Assembly (NCBI GenBank): GCA_016712265.1
Contig: JADJRJ010000027.1
Span: forward strand, 310,001-374,000
Reading direction: 5' to 3'
Length of the DNA: 64,000 bases
Source of the DNA: Gemmatimonadota bacterium
Lineage (GTDB): Bacteria; Gemmatimonadota; Gemmatimonadetes; Gemmatimonadales; Gemmatimonadaceae
Positions 55,938 through 64,000 of this stretch are shown here, one piece after another (positions within the stretch are counted from its first letter, which is position 1; each line of letters opens with the position of its first letter). Position numbers and translations under genes: made by a program. The notes beneath the pieces are model-generated. The model had not been told where the DNA came from and did no database searches. It saw nothing but the letters and a program-made list of their open reading frames with translations.

Positions 55938-57236
55938 ATGCCATTCCCTGCCGCCTCGCGCGGACCACGCCTTCGTCAACTCCGTGTCCCTGCCTGGATC
56001 CTGGCGGCGGCCGGGATGTTCTACATCGCTTGGGGCGTGTGGGCACCAGCCGCCTCCCTCCAGGTCACCGGCGTCGGCGCACCTGCTGTTCGGTTGCAGC
56101 TGCCCATCGAGTACCTGCTGCTGGCCCCGATCACGCGGATCCTTGACGAGCTCACGCTGCTCGATGACCAGCAACACCTCGCGATCCTATGGACCCTGGG
56201 GGTGATCGTCGTGGCCGTGGCCCTCCGCACGGCACTGCGCACCCCGTGCTGGTTCACCCGCGCGCGAGCCGCGGGCCGTGCCGCGGCGGTGGCGTTCGGT
56301 GTGGGACTGGGCGTGTACGTCGTCGGGGCCCTCGTGCCCCGCCCCATGGCCCGGCTGGTCACAACGGACGCCGAGATCGCGCTGGTGGACTTTCACAGCC
56401 ACACGGATCGATCCCACGATGGGCGCTGGCGCTTTGATGCCGAGTCGAACCGGGCGTGGCACGCGGCGGCGGGGTTTCACGCCGCCTACGTGACCGACCA
56501 CCAGACAATGCAGGCCTGGCGGCTGCTGGCCGCGAGTGGCGAGCTGGCGTCCAGCCGCACGTCGTTGCGCGAAGCCTCGGTGGTGGGCGGTATCCCCAGC
56601 ACGGTGTCCACCACGCTGCTCCCGGGGATCGAGAGCGTCGTCCCCGGTGCGCACCTCAACCTCCTGGGTGTCTCCACCACGCACCTCCCGCTTTTCTCCC
56701 ACCGGCGCAACCTCGACACCGCGCAATTGGCGAAGTTCGGTGCCGTCGACCGCCCGCTCGCCCTGCTGACGTTGCCGTTTGACCTGGGGCGGTCGCTCCA
56801 CCGCCCGCCCCGCATCGACGCGATCGAACTCACCAACGGAGCCCCGAAAGGACTCCGTTTTTCACGAGAACACCGGTCGCGCATCGTGCACTTGGCCGAC
56901 TCACTCCAGGTGCCGTTGGTCGCCTCCAGCAATCACCACGGGTGGGGCTCCACGGCCGTGGCATGGACGGCGATGCGGCTCCCGGGTTGGCGGCAGCTCT
57001 CGCCCCTCGCCCTCGATGCGGCCATCCGTGAGGCGTTAGGCGCCGGCGCGGGCCGCGTGTTTGTTGTCGAGCGCGCCGGGCTTGCAGCGACGGGAACACC
57101 GATCGCCCTCGCGATGACCGTCCCTCGACTCACCTGGCAGGCGGTCCGCATGGCGACGGTGCCGGAACGTCTGGTCAGCATAGGATGGTTGGTCGCCGGC
57201 CTGGCACTCTGGCGACGCCGGGTGCGACGCGCGTGA
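55938..57236 (+). CDS. membrane-anchored PHP-domain protein
   Basis: A 432-residue protein. Three N-terminal membrane segments cover about residues 20-135. A PHP metal-phosphoesterase domain follows, with VDFHSHTDRSHDG near 150 and AYVTDHQTM near 180; the later histidines of the site lie in PLVASSNHHGWG near 320. A C-terminal membrane segment covers about 410-430. PHP proteins hydrolyse phosphate esters with two or three metals; the substrate of this type is not known. Its stop codon overlaps the GTG of the sialidase gene (GTGA). Confidence 0.8.
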   Translation: MPFPAASRGPRLRQLRVPAWILAAAGMFYIAWGVWAPAASLQVTGVGAPAVRLQLPIEYLLLAPITRILDELTLLDDQQHLAILWTLGVIVVAVALRTALRTPCWFTRARAAGRAAAVAFGVGLGVYVVGALVPRPMARLVTTDAEIALVDFHSHTDRSHDGRWRFDAESNRAWHAAAGFHAAYVTDHQTMQAWRLLAASGELASSRTSLREASVVGGIPSTVSTTLLPGIESVVPGAHLNLLGVSTTHLPLFSHRRNLDTAQLAKFGAVDRPLALLTLPFDLGRSLHRPPRIDAIELTNGAPKGLRFSREHRSRIVHLADSLQVPLVASSNHHGWGSTAVAWTAMRLPGWRQLSPLALDAAIREALGAGAGRVFVVERAGLAATGTPIALAMTVPRLTWQAVRMATVPERLVSIGWLVAGLALWRRRVRRA

Positions 57237-58339
57237 ATTGGGGTGCGGCTGCGGCCCTCGCAGGGCTTGCGGCGTGCACCGCGACCCGTGGCGTCGCGGT
57301 GCCTTCCGTGTCCCCAGTGGAGTTGGCCGCTCGTGGTTTCGATGCGCCGGTCCACCGAATCCCGGCACTCGCGCTCTCCACCCGGGGCACGCTGATCGCC
57401 GCGTGGGACGCGCGACCCACGATGGCCGATGTGCCCAGCCACATCCGGTTGGTGATGCGTCGCAGCCGAGACGGTGGACGCAACTGGGACGACCTGCGGG
57501 TGGTCCGCGCGGATACCGCACCGTTGGGGTTTGGCGATCCCAGCCTCCTGGTGGATCGTGCGACAGGTCGCGTGTTCCTCTTTCACGCGGCCTCCGTGCG
57601 GCAGGGCTTCTTTGGAGGATCCACCGGAACCCGGGACGATGATCCCGACGTCCTGCAGGCTGATGTGAGCTGGTCGGACGACGACGGGGCCACGTGGACG
57701 CACCGCCGCCTGACGTCAGGCATCAAGGCGCCCGGGTGGGGCGGGTTCTTTGCCTCCTCCGGCGCCGGCGTGCAGCTGCGCAGCGGTCGCCTCCTTCAGC
57801 CCTTTGTCATCCGGAAGGACGGCGCGACGTGGGCGGCGGTGTTGCGCAGCGATGATCATGGCGACCACTGGACGATGGGAGCACTCGTGGGCCCGGGGCT
57901 CGACGAATTCGAGGTCGTCGAGTTGTCCAACGGCACGGTGATGCTGAACAGCCGGGCCAAACCGTACCGGCTGGTGGCCATCTCCACCGACGGTGGGGTG
58001 ACGTTCACCGTGCCACGCTCCGATCGCGCGCTCCCGGACCCTGCGAACAATGCCTCGCTGATCCGGGTAGACCCGCTCGCCCCACCCGGGACGGCCCGCG
58101 CTCGGCAGCTGGTCTTCAGCAATACCGCAGATACCCTGCGACGCGCGAACCTGACGTTGCGCTTGTCCTGCGACGACGGTGCCACGTGGCGTTCCTCGCA
58201 CGTCCTCGCTGCGGGCCCATCGGCCTACTCGACCCTGGTGATGCTCCCCGACGATGTGGTCGGTGTGTTGTATGAACATGGCGCATACGACGGCATCAGC
58301 TTCGCCCGTCTCCCACTCGGCACCATCGGGCGCTGCTAA
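57233..58339 (+). CDS. sialidase-like (BNR-repeat) lipoprotein
   Basis: A 368-residue six-bladed propeller of the exo-sialidase type (GH33-like). A GTG start gives a lipoprotein signal (ALAGLAAC, Cys15). The HRIPAL box carries the sialidase arginine, and four Asp-box turns are visible: SRDGGRNW, SDDDGATW, STDGGVTF and SCDDGATW. The catalytic Tyr/Glu pair cannot be placed with certainty. It may remove sialic-type sugars or act on another glycan. It is coupled to the PHP gene and shares a four-base stop overlap with the next, convergent gene. Confidence 0.82.
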   Translation: MNWGAAAALAGLAACTATRGVAVPSVSPVELAARGFDAPVHRIPALALSTRGTLIAAWDARPTMADVPSHIRLVMRRSRDGGRNWDDLRVVRADTAPLGFGDPSLLVDRATGRVFLFHAASVRQGFFGGSTGTRDDDPDVLQADVSWSDDDGATWTHRRLTSGIKAPGWGGFFASSGAGVQLRSGRLLQPFVIRKDGATWAAVLRSDDHGDHWTMGALVGPGLDEFEVVELSNGTVMLNSRAKPYRLVAISTDGGVTFTVPRSDRALPDPANNASLIRVDPLAPPGTARARQLVFSNTADTLRRANLTLRLSCDDGATWRSSHVLAAGPSAYSTLVMLPDDVVGVLYEHGAYDGISFARLPLGTIGRC

Positions 58340-59568
58340 CGCAGGGCTGCCACGATCGCATCAAACACCAACTCGTCGCTGACCGGACCGTCGGCCGTCG
58401 GGTGAACCTGCGCACCCCAGGCCACCACCACCACCTGTGCCGTCGGGTTGATGTACACGGACTGGCCGTGGATCCCCACAGCGGAGAACGCGCCGTCCCG
58501 ACGTCCTGCCTCCGTGGTGGCGGGCCACCAGAGATAGCCATAGTGCAGCGGCGTCCCGTTGCGCAGCACCTTGGGTGATCCCGCCTCACGACTCCATCCC
58601 TCGGGTATGAAGCGCCGCCCGTGTGCGACCCCGTCCTCGAGGATGAACTGCCCAAAGCGCGCATAGTCGCGCAGCGTCGCGCTGATGCCAGACCCGCCGA
58701 TCTCGATCCCCTCGGGGGAATCCAGCCACCAGGTCCCATCCGCCTCCATCCCGGCCGGTCCCCAGATGACGTCGGCGAGGTAATCGGCCAGCGGCTTCTT
58801 CACCGCGCCGCGCACCACCTCGCCGATCACCTGCGTCTCTCCCGTGCTGTAGGTGTTTTTCGTCCCCGGCTCGGCCGCACGCGGCAGGGACGCCATCACC
58901 GTCATCGCCGACCCCGGCACCTGGGAGATCTGCGCATCCAACAACCGGCGTCGATCCGATGCAGGATTGGTGTAGGTTTCGTTCCACGACACGCCAGACG
59001 CCATCATCAGCACGTTGCGAATCGTCACCCCGTCGTAGGCGCTGCCCGCGAGGCGCGGCACGTATCGGGTGACCGAGTCCTCCAGGCTGCGGATCGCCCC
59101 ATCGCGCAGCGCGGCCCCGACGAGGGTGGCCGTGATGGACTTGGCCACGCTCATCGACATCCAGCGCGTCGCCGGGGTGTTGCCGAACTCGTGGCGTTCG
59201 AGGGCCACGGCACCGTCCTTCAGGACCAGCAGGCCGGCGACCCGGTTGCGCGCGACGTAGTCGTCCAGGGTGAGGGTGCTGTCTCCCTGCGTGAACGAGA
59301 CGGCGCCGAGTGGACGCGTCGATGGCGGGAGCGGCCGCACTGTATTCCCGTGACGGATGACCCGCGACGGGAAGAGCCGATGGATGTTGCGGAAGGTCGT
59401 GACCGCGAGATCGGGGGTGAGCGCGCCATCGTAGCTCTGCCGTACGGTTCCGATCGGCTCCTGTTCATGTGGGTAGGACGCCACGACAGCCGGCGCGCTC
59501 GTGCATGCGCTGCTGCTGACGACCCCGAGGAGGGTCAGGAGGGTCCCGCCAATCAGGTTTCGACGCAT
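58336..59568 (-). CDS. serine hydrolase lipoprotein, beta-lactamase class C family
   Basis: A 410-residue exported serine hydrolase (PF00144). The lipobox is VSSSAC (Cys22). The SxxK motif is Ser140-Lys143 (MSMSVAKSI), the Tyr motif lies in KNTYSTGE near 250, and the third motif is GIHGQSVYI near 372. This subgroup often has HGQ at the last motif and includes esterases and 6-aminohexanoate-dimer-hydrolase-like enzymes. The ATG at 59568 lies inside the end of the upstream dehydrogenase gene (16-base overlap), so the two are coexpressed. Confidence 0.87.
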   Translation of the reverse strand: MRRNLIGGTLLTLLGVVSSSACTSAPAVVASYPHEQEPIGTVRQSYDGALTPDLAVTTFRNIHRLFPSRVIRHGNTVRPLPPSTRPLGAVSFTQGDSTLTLDDYVARNRVAGLLVLKDGAVALERHEFGNTPATRWMSMSVAKSITATLVGAALRDGAIRSLEDSVTRYVPRLAGSAYDGVTIRNVLMMASGVSWNETYTNPASDRRRLLDAQISQVPGSAMTVMASLPRAAEPGTKNTYSTGETQVIGEVVRGAVKKPLADYLADVIWGPAGMEADGTWWLDSPEGIEIGGSGISATLRDYARFGQFILEDGVAHGRRFIPEGWSREAGSPKVLRNGTPLHYGYLWWPATTEAGRRDGAFSAVGIHGQSVYINPTAQVVVVAWGAQVHPTADGPVSDELVFDAIVAALR

Positions 59569-62441
59569 GCATGCACCAGTTTGAGAGGGTGAATCGCGTC
59601 GCGGCCTGTCCCATGTGCCACCTGTTGGCGACACGAGACCCCGGTCGCCGCGATGATGGCCCCGGGTGCCGCGCGCACGGTCGGCAGGAGGCGCAATTCG
59701 CCAACCTGCATCGAGATGTCGTAGTGCTCGTGCTCAAAGCCGAACGAACCGGCCATCCCGCAACACCCTGCGTCAAGGACGTCGACCCTCGCCCCACCGA
59801 TGCGCTGCAGCAGCTGTGCGGTCGGCTCCACGGCGGATGCAGCCTTCTGATGACAATGCGGGTGAAAGAGGATGTCCCGCCGTTCGCGCGACGTGAGCGA
59901 CAACCGGCCAGCATCGATCGCCTCCAGAAGGAGGGATTCGACCAACTGGACGCGGGCGGCGATCGCCGGTGCCTTGTCCGGAGCGGCGCCGAGAGTGACC
60001 AACTCGTCACGCAGGGTGAACAGGCAAGACGGCTCGACGCCGACAATCGGTACGCCCGCCGCGGCCAGCGGATACAGGCGCTCGGCGAGGGCGGTGTGGC
60101 GCGCCCGTGCGTGGTCCAGCATCCCCTTCGAGATCAGCGACCGACCGCAGCAGACGTCATCCACCAGGATGACGTCGTGGCCCGCCAGCTCCAGCAACTC
60201 GATCGCCGCCTGTCCGATCTGCGGCTCTGTATAGTTGGTGAAGGAATCAGCGAAGAAGGCAACGGTGCCGGCCGGGGCGCCACGCTGCCGGGTGGTCGCA
60301 CGACGGGCGAACCACTGGGACAGGGTCTCCGGGGCAAACACCGGCAGCGGTCGCCGGCGATCGATCCCCAGGGCGCGTTCCATGACGGCGCGGACGGGCC
60401 GCCACTGGGAGATGGCATTCGCGAGGGGTGCCACGGCGCTCCCCATCGCGTTGAGCGTGCGTGCGTGGCCGAAGAAGCGCGTGCGCCAGGACGTTCCCTC
60501 GACCGCCTGCACCTGGGCGAGCACCTCGCTCTTGAGGGTGGCCATGTCCACGCCGAGGGGGCACTCCGTGGCGCAGGCCTTGCACTCAAGGCACAGGTCC
60601 AGCGACTCGCGCAGGCGTCCATCGCCTAACGCGGCCCGGGGATCGGGTGACCGCAGCGCCTCGGCCAGGGCCATCGCCCGCCCGCGCGTGGCATGTTGTT
60701 CGTCGCGCGTCGCCATGTACGACGGACACATGGTCGCGCCGGCGCCCGGCGACTTGCGGCACTGCCCAATGCGGGCGCACCCGTTGGCGTTGGCGTACAT
60801 CCCCCCATCCGCCAGCGAGGCGAAGTGCGTGGCGATGGGGACCGGCGCATGGCGACCCTGGTCACGCAGGTGAGACGTCATCGGCGGCGCATCGACCTTC
60901 TTGCCGGGATTCAGCCGGTGGTGGGGATCAAAGAGCCCCTTCACCTCGCGCATGACGCCGTACACCTCGGCGCCATGAATCCGTGGGTTGAACTCGCTCC
61001 GCACCAGGCCGTCGCCGTGTTCACTCGAGTTGTTGCCACCAAACTCGGTGACGAGGGCCAGCACCCCCTCCGCGACCGCGCGCATGGTCGCCACCTCGGC
61101 GGGGCGGCTCAGGTCCATGAAGGGACGCACGTGCATGCAGCCCGCCGAGGCGTGGCCGTAGAAGCCGGCCTCGAGGTGAAAGCCGCGCAGGAGGCTCGCG
61201 AATCGCTCACAGTACTCCACGAGGCGCGACGGATCCACAGCCGTGTCTTCCACAAAGGCAATCGAACGTTTGCCTCCCTGTCCGGCGGCCAGCAGGAGCC
61301 CCTGGCCGGACGCGCGCAGCTCCCGGAAGCGTTTGAGGGTGGCCGGCGTATCCGCACGGAGCGCCGCATACCCATGGCCATGAGAGCGCCAGAGGGTCGT
61401 GAGGCGATCCGCCTGTGCGGATGCCTCGTCAACGGTGTCCCCATAAAACTCGACAAACAGCAATGCGCCGGGCGACCCGTCGAGGAACGAGACGACGTCG
61501 CGATGCATCGGCGAGCGGCGCGACAGGTCAAGGATGAAGTGATCGACCAGCTCGATGGCCGCCGCGTCGCACGCCTGGGCGTCGGTGGTCGCGGCAATCG
61601 CCTCGGAAACCGTGTGGAAGTGCCCGGCCACCGCCACCACGTGCTTTGGCGTCGGGACGAGGCGCACGGTGGCCTCCGTGACGAGGGCCAGCGTTCCCTC
61701 GGAGCCGACCACGAGGTTGGCGAGGTTGAAGGGTCCACGATCGGGGAGCATCCGTTCGAGGCGATAGCCACCGCTGCGTCGCCAGAATGGCGGCATGTCA
61801 CGTCGGATCGCCGCGTCGTGGCGCGAGATGAGTGCGGGGAGCTCGCGATAGAGATTGGCCTCGAGGGTGGTGCCGCGCGCACGCGCGGCGATCTCGTCAT
61901 CGGCGGTCGCGCGGAGGTGGGCGCGACTGCCATCGGAGAGCACCACTTCGACGGTCGCGACATGATCGATCGTCATGCCATAACGCGCCGAGCGCATGCC
62001 GCACGAGTTGTTGCCGATCATCCCGCCTAACGTGGCCCGGTTGGCCGTGCTGGTGTCCGGGGCGAACATCAGCCCGTGTCGCGCGACCGCCCGGTTGAGG
62101 TCGTCCTGCACCAGGCCCGGCTGCACCCGCGCCACCTGGTGAGCTGCGTCCACCGCGAGCAGCGCGTGCATGTGGCGCGAGAAGTCGAGCACCACAGCCG
62201 CGGCGACCGTCTGGCCGGCCAGGGAGGTTCCGGCACCACGCGCCAAGACAGGAACCCCATGGGCCGCAGCGACCTCAACCGCAGCGCTGACGTCGTCGGC
62301 ATCCCGGGGAAAGGCGACGGCGAGGGGCTCGATACGGTAGATACTGGCGTCCGACGCGAACTGCTGGCGTGCCACCTGGTCACCACGAACTTCGCCGCGC
62401 AGCGCGCGCCGAAGGGACTCGACCAGGTCGTGGGAATGCAC
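59553..62441 (-). CDS. fused FAD-binding / Fe-S dehydrogenase (GlcD-GlpC type)
   Basis: A 962-residue fusion. The first half is a GlcD-like FAD oxidoreductase (PVLARGAGTSLAGQTV; GGMIGNNSCGMRSARYGM; FAD-oxidase C-terminal part ending near residue 530). The second half is Fe-S: a ferredoxin region with CLECKACATECPLGVD near 640, then two CCG-type domains (DDVCCGRSLISKG and DAGCCGMAGSFGFE). Such enzymes oxidise 2-hydroxy acids, often D-lactate, and pass electrons to the respiratory chain. No permease or lldR-like regulator is adjacent. The GTG at 62441 is the best start; the frame is open upstream. Confidence 0.9.
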   Translation of the reverse strand: MHSHDLVESLRRALRGEVRGDQVARQQFASDASIYRIEPLAVAFPRDADDVSAAVEVAAAHGVPVLARGAGTSLAGQTVAAAVVLDFSRHMHALLAVDAAHQVARVQPGLVQDDLNRAVARHGLMFAPDTSTANRATLGGMIGNNSCGMRSARYGMTIDHVATVEVVLSDGSRAHLRATADDEIAARARGTTLEANLYRELPALISRHDAAIRRDMPPFWRRSGGYRLERMLPDRGPFNLANLVVGSEGTLALVTEATVRLVPTPKHVVAVAGHFHTVSEAIAATTDAQACDAAAIELVDHFILDLSRRSPMHRDVVSFLDGSPGALLFVEFYGDTVDEASAQADRLTTLWRSHGHGYAALRADTPATLKRFRELRASGQGLLLAAGQGGKRSIAFVEDTAVDPSRLVEYCERFASLLRGFHLEAGFYGHASAGCMHVRPFMDLSRPAEVATMRAVAEGVLALVTEFGGNNSSEHGDGLVRSEFNPRIHGAEVYGVMREVKGLFDPHHRLNPGKKVDAPPMTSHLRDQGRHAPVPIATHFASLADGGMYANANGCARIGQCRKSPGAGATMCPSYMATRDEQHATRGRAMALAEALRSPDPRAALGDGRLRESLDLCLECKACATECPLGVDMATLKSEVLAQVQAVEGTSWRTRFFGHARTLNAMGSAVAPLANAISQWRPVRAVMERALGIDRRRPLPVFAPETLSQWFARRATTRQRGAPAGTVAFFADSFTNYTEPQIGQAAIELLELAGHDVILVDDVCCGRSLISKGMLDHARARHTALAERLYPLAAAGVPIVGVEPSCLFTLRDELVTLGAAPDKAPAIAARVQLVESLLLEAIDAGRLSLTSRERRDILFHPHCHQKAASAVEPTAQLLQRIGGARVDVLDAGCCGMAGSFGFEHEHYDISMQVGELRLLPTVRAAPGAIIAATGVSCRQQVAHGTGRDAIHPLKLVHACVET

Positions 62442-62523
62442 TTTGCGTTGGGTATTCGTGAGCGCCGTTGCTGCGTGGGGCGGAAGGGTGTAGCGTGGGA
62501 CGACTTGTCGGGAGGGGGGAACG

Positions 62524-63483
62524 ATGGCATTGGAGCCGCAATCATTACCGTGGGCGTCCGATCGCGCCGTGGTGCTGGTCCACGGGATCGGGAACGCCAA
62601 GCCGGGCGACTACCAGGAACTGAAGGCCGGGGTGGAGGCGGCACTCGGCCCGGCCGCGGCCGACACGACCATCTACCAGCTCTTCTACGACCAGGTCAAC
62701 GACTGGTTCGCCGCCAAGTCGCAGCTGGGGACTGTCCTGACGCAGGCCGTATCGGCCTTGTCCGGCAAGATCGCCGATCCGCAGGTGGGCGACTCCCTCG
62801 CGGATACCATCGGGGACGTGTTGTGGCCCGTCCTGGTGGCCGATGCCCGGACCGCGGTGCGCGAGGCGTACCTGGCGCAGCTCAAGCAGGTCGTGGCGGA
62901 CGGGAATGCGGCCGGCATCCGCACGCGGGACCAGAAGCTCACGATCATTTGTCATTCCCTCGGGTGCTTTCACACTTATGAGGTGTTGCACCACGCCTCC
63001 CAGACCGCCTCACACCGGTTGCGACCGGCATCAGAGGGTGTACGGTTTGCCAACGTGATCTTCATGGCGTCGCCCGTGCAGCTCATCCGCACAGTCGCCG
63101 ACGCCATGGGCTCGCTGGTTCCCAATCGCCGATGGCTCTATGCGGTGCAGGGCGACGCGCTCAGCATTCCCAGCGAGACCACCGTGTCGGGGCGGAAGGT
63201 CTCCTCGGTGGAACGGTGGGTGTCGATCACCGGCAAGCTGGATCCCGTGGGCGGTTGGTTCTTCCGGAACCAGGCGGACTGGGCATCCATGAACGTGCCG
63301 GGCCAGGAGACGTTCCTCGATGAGCAGAACGCCTTCAACGTCAGCACCAGGCAGGAGTGGGCCAACGCCCTCAAGCCGGTGGTGTCGGGCGGGCAGCCGA
63401 AGATCCAGCCCACCAACCCGCATAGCTGGGAAGAGTATGTAGCCAACCACGCCACGCAGCTCCGCGACTGGATCCTCGCATGA
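62524..63483 (+). CDS. alpha/beta hydrolase, lipase-like
   Basis: A 319-residue alpha/beta-hydrolase of the lipase-like type without a signal peptide. The oxyanion box is VVLVHGIGNAKPGDY near residue 17, and the nucleophile elbow is CHSLGC near 145, a variant of GxSxG with Cys in place of Gly at both ends. The catalytic acid and histidine cannot be fixed. The elbow variant occurs in DUF676/serine esterase relatives. Its TGA overlaps the ATG of the next gene. It is divergent from the dehydrogenase gene, 82 bases apart. Confidence 0.75.
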   Translation: MALEPQSLPWASDRAVVLVHGIGNAKPGDYQELKAGVEAALGPAAADTTIYQLFYDQVNDWFAAKSQLGTVLTQAVSALSGKIADPQVGDSLADTIGDVLWPVLVADARTAVREAYLAQLKQVVADGNAAGIRTRDQKLTIICHSLGCFHTYEVLHHASQTASHRLRPASEGVRFANVIFMASPVQLIRTVADAMGSLVPNRRWLYAVQGDALSIPSETTVSGRKVSSVERWVSITGKLDPVGGWFFRNQADWASMNVPGQETFLDEQNAFNVSTRQEWANALKPVVSGGQPKIQPTNPHSWEEYVANHATQLRDWILA

Positions 63484-64000
63484 GAAACCGCCTGCTTTGT
63501 GCGGTGCTGGGGATAGCCGCCACGCTCGGCGCACAGCAACCGGCGCGCTTTGATACTGCACTCGTCCGCCGGGCGACGCTCGCGCAGTTGCTGGACGGTG
63601 CTCGCATCGGCGACTCGATCGCCGGGTTTCGCACGAGTTCCCCGGTCGTGGACTCGATGGTGCAATCCCTGTTGCGACACCTCGATCGCCCCGAGTTGCG
63701 TCGCCTGCCGCTGCATGTCATCGGTGACTCGCGCGCGTCGTGGGGTGTGGTGGGTCGCCGGACGCGCCCCGTGGGATACACGGCGCGTGACACGATCGCG
63801 CTCAATCAATTGGCCGAGGTCGTGGGCCAGGAGTACCGGGATGCGCTCGCATCCAAGCTGAGCCGCGCGGGCATTGATTCCCTGCTCGATCCGTTCGAGG
63901 CGTTCGATGTCATCCGGCGGGCCGCGTCGAAGGACATGAGCCTGGAGAAGTTGCGGCGGTTCGAGCGCAAGTACGGGCCCGGCACTCCCAAGCTGAATCT
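63480..64000 (+). CDS. secreted hypothetical protein, cut by the window end
   Basis: 173 residues are visible before the window ends. A signal peptide covers about residues 1-19 (LLCAVLGIAATLGAQ). The following part is charged and helical with LLRHLDRPELRRLPLHVIGD and, later, EYRDALASKLSRAGID. I recognise no family. It is translationally coupled to the lipase-like gene by an ATGA overlap. Confidence 0.7.
   Translation, partial: MRNRLLCAVLGIAATLGAQQPARFDTALVRRATLAQLLDGARIGDSIAGFRTSSPVVDSMVQSLLRHLDRPELRRLPLHVIGDSRASWGVVGRRTRPVGYTARDTIALNQLAEVVGQEYRDALASKLSRAGIDSLLDPFEAFDVIRRAASKDMSLEKLRRFERKYGPGTPKLN

Overview
The window is about two-thirds G+C, densely coded on both strands and rich in secreted enzymes and lipoproteins. 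The gene content fits a free-living, heterotrophic Gram-negative bacterium: many DinB, DUF885, M19, M28 and S45 hydrolases, beta-lactamase-fold serine hydrolases and a TonB-plug protein. My best guess is phylum Gemmatimonadota. That placement is inference, because no rRNA or ribosomal protein gene is present. I found no tRNA, rRNA, CRISPR array, insertion sequence or prophage.

Layout. 0-7 kb is accessory: two DUF433 antitoxin-like genes, a DUF4143 ATPase, an ArsR/AHSA1 operon with a palindromic operator over its start codon, and a DUF433 / RelE-like / DUF2283 cassette. 7-18.6 kb holds transport and redox membrane proteins, a kynurenine-formamidase-like cyclase, a TIGR04076/DinB run, an aldo/keto reductase, a 57-residue peptide with a lasso-type leader and its own terminator, a secreted serine hydrolase overlapping a secreted cyanophycinase, and an M19 dipeptidase flanked by a GC-rich intergenic repeat. 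18.7-27.9 kb is a block in which nearly every gene changes frame several times (amidohydrolase, secreted protein, wecB, cyanophycinase, TonB-plug protein, start of cphA). Protein conservation is kept in the alternating frames, so consensus error is more likely than genetic decay.

27.4-32 kb is a cyanophycin-type locus. It has cphA followed by a shorter paralogue that keeps the N-terminal and Mur-ligase parts but lacks the ATP-grasp domain. With the two cyanophycinases nearby, the window encodes both making and breaking of a cyanophycin-like polymer. 32-44.7 kb carries DUF885, a PQQ-type sugar dehydrogenase, a pnuC - HhH - NadR-kinase NAD-salvage operon, DUF2339, a GMC oxidoreductase / subunit 3 / PlsC operon with ATGA overlaps, and ahcY behind an ArsR-methyltransferase fusion regulator. 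44.8-64 kb has a 1200-residue hybrid sensor kinase with an extracytoplasmic propeller, TerB, an M28 peptidase operon, small lipoproteins, RidA, a penicillin acylase, a PHP protein overlapping a sialidase, a serine hydrolase behind a fused flavin/Fe-S dehydrogenase, and a lipase-like gene followed by a secreted protein cut by the window end.

Across the window the octamer GCCTAACG/CGTTAGGC recurs 15 times by my reading. Inside genes it nearly always supplies the codon pair TTA-GGC (Leu-Gly), and at gene ends it supplies stop codons. Three convergent gene pairs share a 4-base stop overlap.
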